Of a DNA stretch of 64,000 nt, positions 1 through 7,552 are shown piece after piece. The stretch is from Actinoplanes sichuanensis (GTDB lineage: Bacteria > Actinomycetota > Actinomycetes > Mycobacteriales > Micromonosporaceae), in the NCBI RefSeq assembly GCF_033097365.1, contig NZ_AP028461.1, forward strand, positions 11,063,501 to 11,127,500. The letters are read 5' to 3'. The notes beneath the pieces are model-generated. The model saw nothing but the letters and a program-made list of their open reading frames with translations, ran no database searches and was not told the origin of the DNA. The translations under genes were made by a program, and so were the position numbers. How positions within the stretch are numbered: the stretch's first letter is position 1; each line of letters begins with the position of its first letter.

Positions 1-103
1 CGGTGGTCCGCCCGGCCAACGAGGTGACGACGTCGAACTCGTCGGCGACCATCCCGGCTAGCCGCCGAGCCTCGGTCGTCCCACCGAGCACCAGCACCCT
101 CAC
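1..103 (-). CDS. cobK: Precorrin-6A reductase CobK, N-terminal fragment
   Basis: Partial gene running off the left edge. Reading leftward from a GTG at 103 the peptide begins VRVLVLGGTTEARRLA, the nucleotide-binding start typical of CobK/CbiJ, which reduces precorrin-6A to precorrin-6B with NADPH in aerobic cobalamin synthesis. The GTG start overlaps the TGA stop of cobM by four bases, so the two are probably translated together. Only about 34 codons are inside the window, so the call rests on this N-terminal motif and on the cob neighbours. Confidence 0.75.
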   Translation of the reverse strand, partial: MRVLVLGGTTEARRLAGMVADEFDVVTSLAGRTT

Positions 104-843
104 GGGCGGCAGCGGTCGGCGGAGTACAGGTGACTGTCCGGGAACTGGCCGGCCGTCAGGGCCGCGCCGACCACGATCACCGCGGTACGGCGTACCCCCG
201 CGGCTTTGACCTGGTCGGTGATGTCGGCGAGCGTGCCGCGAAGGATGATCTCGTCGGGCCGTGAGGCCCGCGCCACCACCGCGACCGGGCAGTCCGTGCC
301 GTAGTTGTCGGTGAGTTCGGCGACGACCGCGTCGATCCGCTGGACCGCGAGGTGCAGCACCATGGTGGCCCGGCTGGCGCCGAGGGTGGCCAGGTCCTCG
401 CCGGGCGGCATGGCGGTGGCCCGTTCCGCGGTGCGGGTGAGGATGATCGTCTGCGCCACTTCGGGAACGGTGAGCTCCCGGCCGAGGGCGGCCGCGGCGG
501 CGGCGAAGGCGGGCACTCCGGGAGTCACGTCGTAGGGCACCCCGGCCGCGTCGAGTCGCCGCATCTGCTCGGCGACCGCGCTGAACACCGAGGGGTCACC
601 GGAATGCAGCCGGGCCACGTCCACACCCGACTCGTGGGCGGCGACCATCTCGGCGATGATCTCGTCGAGCGTGAGATTCGCGGTGTCGATCTTGCGGGCG
701 CCGGGTGGGCAGGCGTCCAGCAGCTCGGCCGGGACCAGGCTGCCGGCGTAGAGACAGACCGGCGCGGCCGCGATCAGCCGGTGCCCGCGCAGCGTGATCA
801 GGTCGGCGGCGCCCGGACCGGCGCCGATGAAGTGGACCGTCAT
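100..843 (-). CDS. cobM: Precorrin-4 C11-methyltransferase CobM
   Basis: SAM-dependent methyltransferase that methylates C11 of precorrin-4 in the corrin ring pathway. The 247-residue protein starts MTVHFIGAGPGAADLITLRG, the standard tetrapyrrole methylase N-terminus, and has the LHSGDPSVFSA and VTPGVPAFAAAAAALGRELT motifs typical of CobM/CbiF. I chose the ATG at 843 rather than the upstream start at 885, because it gives the family N-terminus and overlaps the cobL stop by four bases (ATGA). It lies between cobL and cobK in one minus-strand operon. Confidence 0.93.
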   Translation of the reverse strand: MTVHFIGAGPGAADLITLRGHRLIAAAPVCLYAGSLVPAELLDACPPGARKIDTANLTLDEIIAEMVAAHESGVDVARLHSGDPSVFSAVAEQMRRLDAAGVPYDVTPGVPAFAAAAAALGRELTVPEVAQTIILTRTAERATAMPPGEDLATLGASRATMVLHLAVQRIDAVVAELTDNYGTDCPVAVVARASRPDEIILRGTLADITDQVKAAGVRRTAVIVVGAALTAGQFPDSHLYSADRCRP

Positions 844-2045
844 GGCCGTACCGCCCAGATCGTGACCGGCATGAAGGATCGCCACCCGGTGAATCCGCCG
901 ACCGGGGAGCCACGCTGCACGGTGATCCGTGAGAGTTCACCGCCGAGTTTCGCGTAGGCGGCCGCGACGACCGCCTCCGATTCGACGGTGACCGCGTTCG
1001 CCACCAGCCGCCCGCCGGGCCGTAGTGCGGTGAGACAACGGTCCAGGACGCCGTCGCGGGTCAATCCGCCTCCAATGAAGATGGTGTCCGGCCGGGGCAG
1101 GCCGTCGAGCGCGTCGGGCGCCCGACCGTGCACCACCCGCAGGCCGGGAACGCCGAGAGTGGCCGCGTTCGTGGTGATCGTGGCGATCCGGTCGGCCGAC
1201 GACTCGACGGCGATCGCCCGGCACGACGGATGAGCGCGCATCCACTCGATGCCGATGCTGCCGGACCCGGCACCGACGTCCCACAGCAGCTCACCGGGAG
1301 CAGGCGCGAGCAGGGCCAGGGTGATCGCCCGCACCTCCCGTTTGGTCAGTTGCCCATCGCTCTGATAGCTGTCGTCCGGCAGACCCGGGACCATTCCCCG
1401 GGCCGGGCCGGCATCACACTCGATGGCGACGATGTTGAGCGGGTCGCCCTCCGGCGCCGCCCAATCGCCGGCGGTCCCGGTGATCAGTCGGGCGGCCGGG
1501 CCGCCGAGCTGCTCCAGGACGGTCAGGACCGCCGACCCGTGGCCACGGGCGGCCAGCAGCCCGGCCACCGCCGCCGGGGTGTGCGCTCCGGCCGACAGCA
1601 CGAGGATGCGGCGACCGGGATTGATCGCCCGGTTCAGAGTCTCGACCGGCGCCGTGACCAGGCTCACCACATCGGTGGTGGAAAGATCCCAGCCCAGGCG
1701 GGCCGCGGCCAGCGACACCGACGACGGATGCGGGACGACGGTGATCGCCGCCGGGCCCAGCACGCGGGCCAGAGTGGTGCCGATCCCGTGGAGCATCGGA
1801 TCACCGCTGGCCAACACGCACACCCGACGGCCGCGCTCCGCCTCGAACAGGCCGGGCAGGGCGGGGACCAGCGGAGACGGCCATCGGACGCGCCGTGCGG
1901 TGACGGTTTCGGGTAGCAGATCGAGCTGCCGGGAGCCGCCGAACACCACCTCGGCGGCGGCCAGCGCGGTCTGTGCCGTACCGGCGAGGTCCGGCCAGCC
2001 GCCGGCGCCGATGCCGACCACGGTGACCGGTTGTGCGGAACTCAT
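840..2045 (-). CDS. cobL: Precorrin-6Y C5,15-methyltransferase (decarboxylating) CobL
   Basis: Fused CbiE-CbiT enzyme of 401 residues that methylates C5 and C15 of precorrin-6B and decarboxylates the C12 acetate to give precorrin-8. The N-terminal half begins with VTVVGIGAGGWPDL and contains VLASGDPMLHGIG (CbiE tetrapyrrole methylase). The C-terminal half begins near TKREVRAITLALL and has the SAM-binding DVGAGSGSIGIEW loop (CbiT). It is the first cob gene visible in this operon and lies divergent to the ferric-reductase gene. The 146 bp between them shows no recognisable cobalamin riboswitch. Confidence 0.93.
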   Translation of the reverse strand: MSSAQPVTVVGIGAGGWPDLAGTAQTALAAAEVVFGGSRQLDLLPETVTARRVRWPSPLVPALPGLFEAERGRRVCVLASGDPMLHGIGTTLARVLGPAAITVVPHPSSVSLAAARLGWDLSTTDVVSLVTAPVETLNRAINPGRRILVLSAGAHTPAAVAGLLAARGHGSAVLTVLEQLGGPAARLITGTAGDWAAPEGDPLNIVAIECDAGPARGMVPGLPDDSYQSDGQLTKREVRAITLALLAPAPGELLWDVGAGSGSIGIEWMRAHPSCRAIAVESSADRIATITTNAATLGVPGLRVVHGRAPDALDGLPRPDTIFIGGGLTRDGVLDRCLTALRPGGRLVANAVTVESEAVVAAAYAKLGGELSRITVQRGSPVGGFTGWRSFMPVTIWAVRP

Positions 2046-2191
2046 GCGGAGAACCTAACCTCTGGGATTTTTCCGATTGCGTTGAGCCAACTCGGCGTGA
2101 CGCGCGTACCCAACCATGACGGCCCTTCCGCGCACGGGTCGTCACGTCGGCCGCATGGGGTGGCAGGCGCCGTGAGACGACTGCTGAGCAG

Positions 2192-3790
2192 GTGAGGACG
2201 TTGACAATTCCGGCGTTCCGGGATCAACGCGAGCTTCCCGACGACGATGGGTACTTCTCCAGCCTCCGGACCGACAACCGACCGAGCTGGGACAACCCGT
2301 CCATGCCGCCCTGGCCGGAGCAGCAGGGGCAGCAGACACAGCCCCAGTACGGGCAGCCCTACGCCCAGCCGGACAACTTCCGTCGCGGAGACATCACCGA
2401 GCCGTCGCTCACCGACCCGACCGGCTGGAAGGCCGGCACCGGCGTCCCGGTCGTCGACGAGCGCCCGCCCGGCGAGTCGACGAGCGGCAACCGGCTCCTG
2501 ACCGTCCTGCTGTTCTTCTCCGGCCTGGCCACCAGCGTCGCGCTGTGGCTCTTCAACACCCAGCCCGGCGCGATCAGCAACGACGCCACCCTGATGATCG
2601 CCGCCGGACGCGTGACCGGCCTGATCGGTGGCTACCTGCTCTTCATGCAGCTGCTGATGATGAGCCGGGTCTCCTGGCTGGAGGAGTGGGTCGGCTCCCG
2701 CGACCTGCTGCGCTGGCACCGCTGGCTGGGCACCTCGCTGCTGACCTTCGTGGTCGCGCACATCGTCTTCATCGTGTACGGCTACGCGCTCACCGCCGGC
2801 ACCGGAGTGGTCGACCAGGGCTGGACCGTGATCACCACGTTCCCGGAGATGATCAGCGCGACCATCGCCACCGGCCTGCTGGCGTTCATCGCCCTGATCT
2901 CCATCCGGGCCGTCCGTAACGTGCTCAACTACGAGCTCTGGCACCTGATCCACCTGACCAGCTACGGCGTGCTGCTGCTCGGCTACGGCCACCAGATCGC
3001 CGCCGGTGCCGACATGAGCGGCAAGTTCGCCTCGGTGTTCTGGCCGGCGCTCGGCTGCATCACCATCGCCGCCCTGTTCTGGGGCCGCATCGTCGAACCG
3101 CTGTGGCTCAACGCCCGACACCGGTTCACCGTGGCCGAGGTGGTCGGCGAGGGCGCCAACACGTTCTCGATCTACATCGAGGGCAAGCGGCTCGACAAAC
3201 TTCCGGTGCAGGCCGGGCAGTTCATGCGCTGGCGGTTCCTGACCGCGAACGGCTGGTGGCAGTCACACCCGTTCTCGCTGTCGGCGGCCCCGAACCCGAA
3301 GTGGCTGCGGCTCACCGTCACCATCGCCGGCGGCCACACCCGCAAGCTGGCCACCATGCGCCCCGGCACACCGATCTGGGCGGAGGGCCCGTTCGGCACG
3401 TTCACCGCGGAACGCCGTACCCGCCGCCGTGCCCTTCTGATCGCCGGCGGCAGCGGCATCGCGCCGATCCGGGCCCTGCTCGAGGACATGCCGCCGGACA
3501 CCATCGTGATCTACCGGGCCAGCCGCCCCGACGAGCTGGTCTTCCGGGCCGAGCTGGAGGAGCTGGCCGAGGAGCGGGACGCCTGGGTGCGCTACATCGT
3601 CGGCGGCCGCAACGACCCCGGCCCGCGTCGGCTGTTCACCGCGGACGGGCTGCGCGGCCTCGTCCCCGACGTGAACCGCCGCGACGTCTACCTGTGCGGC
3701 CCGCCCGGACTGGTGAACGCCGCCGTCGAAACGCTCAAGGTGCTCGACGTACCCGACAGCCAGCTCCACCTCGACCCCTTCGAGTTCTGA
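2192..3790 (+). CDS. Ferric reductase-like transmembrane flavocytochrome
   Basis: Predicted membrane oxidoreductase, 532 residues from a GTG. A Pro/Gln-rich cytosolic N-terminus (about 1-95) is followed by six likely membrane helices (about 101-300) with candidate heme-ligand histidines near 176, 190, 251 and 267. Next come an FNR-type FAD domain (HPFSLS at 359-364) and an NAD(P)-binding domain (GGSGIAP at 419-425, CGPP at 502-505). It should move electrons from cytosolic NAD(P)H across the membrane. The FMN-binding protein and ApbE downstream make the likely acceptor an extracytosolic flavoprotein. The start is uncertain: TTG 2201 has a better ribosome-binding site and ATG 2303 is possible. 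Confidence 0.8.
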   Translation: MRTLTIPAFRDQRELPDDDGYFSSLRTDNRPSWDNPSMPPWPEQQGQQTQPQYGQPYAQPDNFRRGDITEPSLTDPTGWKAGTGVPVVDERPPGESTSGNRLLTVLLFFSGLATSVALWLFNTQPGAISNDATLMIAAGRVTGLIGGYLLFMQLLMMSRVSWLEEWVGSRDLLRWHRWLGTSLLTFVVAHIVFIVYGYALTAGTGVVDQGWTVITTFPEMISATIATGLLAFIALISIRAVRNVLNYELWHLIHLTSYGVLLLGYGHQIAAGADMSGKFASVFWPALGCITIAALFWGRIVEPLWLNARHRFTVAEVVGEGANTFSIYIEGKRLDKLPVQAGQFMRWRFLTANGWWQSHPFSLSAAPNPKWLRLTVTIAGGHTRKLATMRPGTPIWAEGPFGTFTAERRTRRRALLIAGGSGIAPIRALLEDMPPDTIVIYRASRPDELVFRAELEELAEERDAWVRYIVGGRNDPGPRRLFTADGLRGLVPDVNRRDVYLCGPPGLVNAAVETLKVLDVPDSQLHLDPFEF

Positions 3791-3816
3791 CCCCTACCTG
3801 ACCAGGAGTTCCCGCG

Positions 3817-4323
3817 ATGCGACGCAGTACCGCAGCAGCCGTCGGCACCCTCACCGGCGCGGCCCTGATCCTCGGGGTCCGCCTGAGCGTGCAGCCCCCG
3901 GCAGTACCGGTGTCGGCCTCCCAGGACGGGGCCGTCACCGAGGAGCCGGAGATCGACGCGGCCGGCGCGGAATCGACCGCCGCCCCGGAGACGTCCAAGA
4001 AGCCGTCCGGCAACAAGAAGACCGAGGGCGAGACCGAGGAGACCGGTCTGAAGGCCGGCACCTACAAGGGCAAGGCCACACAGCACACGTACGGCACGGT
4101 CCAGGTCACCATCAAGGTCGCCGGCGGCAAGATCACCAGCGCGAACGCGACCTACCCGACCGAGGGCTTCAGCGGCACGATCAACCCGAACGCCGTGAAG
4201 AGCCTCAACGCCTCGGCCCTCAAGGCGCAGAGCGCCGACGTCGACGCGGTCTCCGGTGCCACCCTGACCACCGGCGCCTACAAGACGTCCCTCCAGTCGG
4301 CGCTGGACAAGGCCGGCGCGTAG
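3817..4323 (+). CDS. Extracytosolic FMN-binding domain protein
   Basis: Protein of 168 residues with an N-terminal membrane anchor or signal (about 8-25), a charged Glu/Lys/Thr linker (about 40-75) and a C-terminal FMN-binding domain. The motif SGAT (146-149) is the known ApbE target in which Thr carries covalently bound FMN through a phosphoester bond. AGGAG lies eight bases before the ATG. It sits 26 bp after the flavocytochrome gene and 11 bp before apbE, so it is very likely the flavinylated electron carrier that takes electrons from the membrane protein. Confidence 0.85.
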   Translation: MRRSTAAAVGTLTGAALILGVRLSVQPPAVPVSASQDGAVTEEPEIDAAGAESTAAPETSKKPSGNKKTEGETEETGLKAGTYKGKATQHTYGTVQVTIKVAGGKITSANATYPTEGFSGTINPNAVKSLNASALKAQSADVDAVSGATLTTGAYKTSLQSALDKAGA

Positions 4324-4334
4324 GGTCCTTCCTC

Positions 4335-5084
4335 GTGCGGCACGTCGAAGAGGTCATGGGTACGGTCGTCAGCATCGAGTTGGCGGACGACCTGCCCGAG
4401 TCCCGTCTGCGAGAGCTCGTCGGCGAGACCTGTGCCTGGTTGCACGAGGTCGACGCCCGGTTCAGCACCTACCGCGACGACAGCGAGGTGTGCCGGTTCC
4501 GCCGCGGTGAGCTGCCGCTGGCGGACTGCTCCGACGACCTGCGCCTGGTCCTGGACCGTTGTGCCGACCTGTGGCGCGACACCGGCGGCTACTTCGACGC
4601 CTACGCGGGCGGCAAGCTCGACCCCTCCGGATACGTCAAGGGCTGGTCCGTCGAGGTCGCCTCGGAGCGCCTGGCCGCGGCCGGTTCGGTGCGGCACTAC
4701 ATCGGCGCCGGCGGCGACATCCGGATGCGCGGCAGCGGTCCCGGCGGCCGGCCCTGGCGGGTCGGCGTGCGCCACCCCTGGGAGGCCGACAAACTGGCCT
4801 GGGTGCTCAACGTCACCGACGGCGCGGTGGCGACCTCCGGGACGTACGAGCGCGGCGCCCACGTCTGGAACCCGGTCTCCGGCGCCCCCGCGACGGGTCT
4901 GCGATCGGTCACCGTCGTCGGTCCCGACCTCGCGGTCGCCGACGCCTGGGCGACCGCGGCCCTCGCGATGGGCGAGCCGGGCCTGGCCTGGCTGGCGGGC
5001 CTCACCGACAAGGGCTACGAATCCGCTGCCGTCACCGAGGACGGGCGGGCTTTCACATCGTCCGGCCTCCCGGTCGCGGACTGA
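4335..5084 (+). CDS. apbE: FAD:protein FMN transferase (ApbE family)
   Basis: Flavin transferase of 249 residues starting at GTG; it attaches FMN from FAD to Thr of target proteins. Family signatures are the N-terminal EEVMGTVVSIEL, the FSTYRDDSEVCRF segment, GYVKGWSVEVASERL, the GAGGDIRMRG flavin/metal loop and the VATSGTYERG segment. It directly follows the FMN-binding protein, its obvious substrate. No signal peptide is visible, so it would act in the cytosol unless a longer start exists. That is worth noting because many ApbE proteins act outside the membrane. Confidence 0.87.
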   Translation: MRHVEEVMGTVVSIELADDLPESRLRELVGETCAWLHEVDARFSTYRDDSEVCRFRRGELPLADCSDDLRLVLDRCADLWRDTGGYFDAYAGGKLDPSGYVKGWSVEVASERLAAAGSVRHYIGAGGDIRMRGSGPGGRPWRVGVRHPWEADKLAWVLNVTDGAVATSGTYERGAHVWNPVSGAPATGLRSVTVVGPDLAVADAWATAALAMGEPGLAWLAGLTDKGYESAAVTEDGRAFTSSGLPVAD

Positions 5085-5179
5085 CCCCTCAGCTGTACGG
5101 CCACACCTTCCACAACCGCAACAGCCGCGTTCCGCGCCTACGCCGCGAGGTGGCTGCCTGCTCCAGCCGCCAAGCGCGA

Positions 5180-5235
5180 CCGCCGGGCTGTTGCGTGGTC
5201 GCCTGCTTCGGCCGCCGGGCTGTTGCGTGGTCGCC
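5180..5235. repeat. 24-bp direct repeat, two copies
   Basis: Two exact copies of a 24-base unit (5180-5203 and 5212-5235) separated by eight bases, in the non-coding stretch between apbE and the tRNA operon promoter. I see no coding function. It may be a local slippage duplication. Confidence 0.7.
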
Positions 5236-5266
5236 GGTGAGGTCCCCGACACGCGGGTACCCCGGT

Positions 5267-5296
5267 TTGGCGTCTGGTCGGCCGACCAGATAAAGT
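5267..5296 (+). promoter_or_regulatory. Promoter of first tRNA Gly-Cys-Val operon
   Basis: TTGGCG (5267-5272), an 18-base spacer and TAAAGT (5291-5296). The spacer holds a perfect 18-base palindrome, TCTGGTCGGCCGACCAGA (5273-5290). The second tRNA cluster has the same layout (TTGGCA, 18 bases, TAAGGT), which supports this as the real promoter. The palindrome is not shared. Confidence 0.6.
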
Positions 5297-5329
5297 TCTG
5301 TCGTCGCCGGGGAAACCCGGAGGAGACAA

Positions 5330-5401
5330 GCGGAAGTGGCGCAGTGGTAGCGCATCACCTTGCCAAGGTGAGGGTCGCGGGTTCGAATCCCGTCTTCCGC
5401 T
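5330..5401 (+). tRNA. tRNA-Gly (GCC)
   Basis: 72 nt. Acceptor GCGGAAG pairs with CTTCCGC, the anticodon loop TTGCCAA gives GCC, the T-loop is GTTCGAATC and the discriminator is T. No encoded CCA. First gene of a three-tRNA operon. Identical in sequence to the copy at 21015. Confidence 0.96.
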
Positions 5402-5427
5402 CGGAGAGGCCTCCACGAGGTCAGCTC

Positions 5428-5498
5428 GGTGGAGTGGCCGAGAGGCGAGGCAACGGCCTGCAAAGCCGTGTACACGGGTTCAAATCCCGTCTCCACCT
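5428..5498 (+). tRNA. tRNA-Cys (GCA)
   Basis: 71 nt. Acceptor GGTGGAG pairs with CTCCACC, the anticodon loop CTGCAAA gives GCA, the T-loop is GTTCAAATC and the discriminator is T. Second gene of the operon. Identical to the copy at 21125. Confidence 0.96.
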
Positions 5499-5510
5499 CG
5501 CGTGTGATGC

Positions 5511-5585
5511 GGGCGATTGGCGCAGCGGGAGCGCGCTTCCTTGACACGGAAGAGGTCACTGGTTCGATCCCAGTATCGCCCACCA
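5511..5585 (+). tRNA. tRNA-Val (GAC)
   Basis: Acceptor GGGCGAT pairs with ATCGCCC, the anticodon loop TTGACAC gives GAC and the T-loop is GTTCGATCC. The mature body ends at 5582 (discriminator A), and CCA is present in the DNA at 5583-5585. The otherwise identical copy at 21209 lacks the encoded CCA. Last gene of the operon. Confidence 0.96.
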
Positions 5586-5591
5586 GACAGC

Positions 5592-5630
5592 AAAGGCCGG
5601 TGTCCGTGGACACCGGCCTTTGATCTTTTC
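5592..5630 (+). terminator. Terminator of first tRNA operon
   Basis: A 14-base perfect stem, AAAGGCCGGTGTCC (5592-5605) with its complement (5608-5621), followed by a T-rich tail (TGATCTTTTC). It lies seven bases after the tRNA-Val CCA. Confidence 0.85.
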
Positions 5631-5758
5631 CGCTCTTTGTATTGCTCTGATCAGTGACGAATTAATCCTTCTGCCAGTGCACTCCGGCAGTCTTTCGCGA
5701 AGGCTTCGATCAACTTCGCTTCGGCTGGTGCGGCGCTTTCCGCTTCCGTGCCGGCGCC

Positions 5759-5833
5759 GTCCCGGCCTGGGTGAGCGTCGACCAGGCGACCGCCGCCGCC
5801 GTCCCGGCGTGGGCGAGCGTCGACCAGGCGGCC
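5759..5833. repeat. 33-bp imperfect direct repeat
   Basis: Units at 5759-5791 and 5801-5833 (30 of 33 bases identical, 42-base period), immediately before the LuxR-type gene remnant. They probably arose during decay of that gene. Confidence 0.6.
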
Positions 5834-5840
5834 CAGGAGC

Positions 5841-6026
5841 CGTGAAGTCGAGGTCCTCACCCTGATCGGGCAGGGTCTGTCCAACGACGAGATCGCCGAC
5901 CGTCTACTGATCGCGGTGACGACCGTCAAATCCCACGTCTCCCACCTGCTCAGTAAACTTCCGGCCCGGTCGGCGATCGCCGCCTACGACGCCGGCCTGG
6001 TGAAACCCGCACAGCGGGCCCGCTGA
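5841..6026 (+). pseudogene. Remnant of a NarL/LuxR-type response regulator (DNA-binding end)
   Basis: In frame from 5841 to a TGA at 6024-6026 the DNA reads REVEVLTLIGQGLSNDEIAD and continues VTTVKSHVSHLLSKL, an unmistakable LuxR-type helix-turn-helix. There is no receiver domain and no start codon: the same frame is closed by a stop at 5772 and the intervening stretch is repetitive. The segment after LLSKL is shorter than in typical relatives. It is therefore a decayed 3' piece, and its position just after a tRNA operon suggests past insertion or deletion there. The surrounding stretch 5631-6196 holds no other convincing gene. Confidence 0.75.
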
Positions 6027-6134
6027 GGCACAGGCGAGCCACAGGACCCTTTGAGGTTATTCCGAGGTTTTGTTCGATGGGGTTCGCCCGATCCGCAGGT
6101 TAGGGTCTATCGAAGTTCATCGATACGTAACCTG

Positions 6135-6173
6135 CCGGCCGGACGGCGTTCAGGGGGCTGACGCCCCGGCCGG
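6135..6173. other. GC-rich hairpin upstream of the DUF4956 gene
   Basis: Inverted repeat with outer arms CCGGCCGG/CCGGCCGG and inner arms GGCGT(T)CAG/CTGACGCC in the leader, about 24 bases before the ATG at 6197. It could be a transcription terminator for upstream reading or a leader structure that limits expression. The sequence alone does not decide. Confidence 0.4.
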
Positions 6174-6196
6174 GCGCACTGAGAGGTCGTGCAACT

Positions 6197-6772
6197 ATGC
6201 CCCGGCTTGCGCTGTTCGCGCTAGATCTTGCCGCTGTGAGTGTTCTTGTCTTCGGACTGTATTTTCCACGGCATCGGCGCCGGGATCTGGTCGTGGCGTT
6301 CCTCGGGGTCAACGTCGGCGTGCTCGCGGTCGCCGGGTCACTCAGCTCCAGCTCGGTCGGTGCCGGCCTCGGGCTCGGCCTGTTCGGCGTGCTGTCGATC
6401 ATCCGGCTCCGGTCCACCGAGTTGGACCAGCATGAGGTCGCCTACTACTTCTCGGCGCTCGCTCTCGGCATCCTCGGTCCGCTCAGTGGTGGCCCGATCT
6501 GGCTCAGCCCGGCACTGATGGCGCTGATCCTCCTGGTCATGTATCTCGGCGACCACCCACGCCTGTTCCGGTCCTACCGGCGCCAGGTGATGGTGCTGGA
6601 CAACGCGGTCATCGACCACGTCGCCCTGGTCGCCCAACTGGAACGGATCCTCGGCGCCCGGGTGCACGCGGCCACCGTCGAACGGGTGGATCTCGTCAAT
6701 GAAACCACCGTGGTGGAGGTGCGGTACTCGTACGCCGCCAATAAGAACACGCTGGTCGGAGCGGCCCGATGA
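6197..6772 (+). CDS. DUF4956 family membrane protein
   Basis: Protein of 191 residues with about four or five hydrophobic segments in the first 120 residues (1-20, 30-50, 55-70, 85-120) and a cytosolic C-terminal domain. The GVLSIIRLRSTELDQHEVAYYF segment after the third helix is typical of DUF4956 proteins. Function unknown. These proteins are commonly encoded beside VTC-domain polyphosphate polymerases, exactly as here: the next gene begins within its stop codon (ATGA at 6769). A GAGAGG ribosome-binding site precedes the ATG. A transport or scaffold role for the neighbouring polymerase is inference. Confidence 0.75.
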   Translation: MPRLALFALDLAAVSVLVFGLYFPRHRRRDLVVAFLGVNVGVLAVAGSLSSSSVGAGLGLGLFGVLSIIRLRSTELDQHEVAYYFSALALGILGPLSGGPIWLSPALMALILLVMYLGDHPRLFRSYRRQVMVLDNAVIDHVALVAQLERILGARVHAATVERVDLVNETTVVEVRYSYAANKNTLVGAAR

Positions 6773-7503
6773 CGGTGACCGCCGCCCACCTCGATCCGGT
6801 CTCGCTCGCCGAGCTGACCGAGCGGGCGGAGTTGCAGACCCGGACCGACCGCAAGTACGTCCTGCCGCTGGACGCCGCCGGTGACCTGATGTCCCGTCTC
6901 GACCCGGCCACCCGGGTTCTGGAGATCGAGGGCGAGCGGACCTTCCGCTACCGATCGGTCTATTTCGACACCCCCGATCTGGTCAGCTTCCGGCTCACCG
7001 CCTATCGCCGGCGGCGACGGTTCAAGGTGCGCACCCGCACCTACCTGGACTCGGCGCAGTGCTGGCTGGAGGTGAAGACCGAGGGCTACCGGGGTGGGAC
7101 CGTCAAGGACCGCCTGCCTTACGACTCCAGTCACCACGACGACGTCGAGCCGGGGCGCTGGTTCGTCGACGACATCCTCGGCGATGACCGGTTCGTGCTG
7201 CGGCCGACGCTCGTCACGAACTACCGGCGAACCACCTTCTACCAGCCGGCCGACGACTCGCGGATGACCGTCGACATCGGTTTGACCTGGACCGATGTGG
7301 ACGGCCGGGAGCTCGCCCTGCCGGATGTCGCGATCGTGGAGACCAAGACCGCGTCGTCCGCCTCGCCCAACGACCGGCTGCTCTGGGCCTGTGGGCACCG
7401 GCCGGTCAGCATCTCGAAATACGCCACCGGGCTCGCCGCGCTGCGCCCGGGCCTGCCGGACGTGCCCTGGCGCCGTCTGCTGCGCCGGCACCTCCCCTGC
7501 TGA
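6769..7503 (+). CDS. VTC-domain (polyphosphate polymerase-like) protein
   Basis: Protein of 244 residues with a triphosphate-tunnel fold signature: RTDRKYVLP near the N-terminus, YFDTPDLVSFRLTAYRRRRR, FKVRTRTY, CWLEVKTEG and the late VETKT and ISKY motifs. Basic and acidic residues of this kind line the tunnel in yeast Vtc4, which polymerises phosphate from ATP. It is translationally coupled to the DUF4956 gene (four-base overlap) and followed 49 bp later by a secreted repeat protein. In bacteria the natural product of such proteins has not been settled, so polyphosphate synthesis is likely but not proven by sequence. Confidence 0.78.
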   Translation: MTVTAAHLDPVSLAELTERAELQTRTDRKYVLPLDAAGDLMSRLDPATRVLEIEGERTFRYRSVYFDTPDLVSFRLTAYRRRRRFKVRTRTYLDSAQCWLEVKTEGYRGGTVKDRLPYDSSHHDDVEPGRWFVDDILGDDRFVLRPTLVTNYRRTTFYQPADDSRMTVDIGLTWTDVDGRELALPDVAIVETKTASSASPNDRLLWACGHRPVSISKYATGLAALRPGLPDVPWRRLLRRHLPC

Positions 7504-7552
7504 CAAAGCGCCCCGCTGAAGGCAGTCATCAACCCCAACATAAGGACCTTCC

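Noticed and set aside
2046..2191. Possible cobalamin riboswitch upstream of the cob genes
   Set aside because: I could not find the conserved B12-box or a matching fold in the 146-bp gap before cobL.
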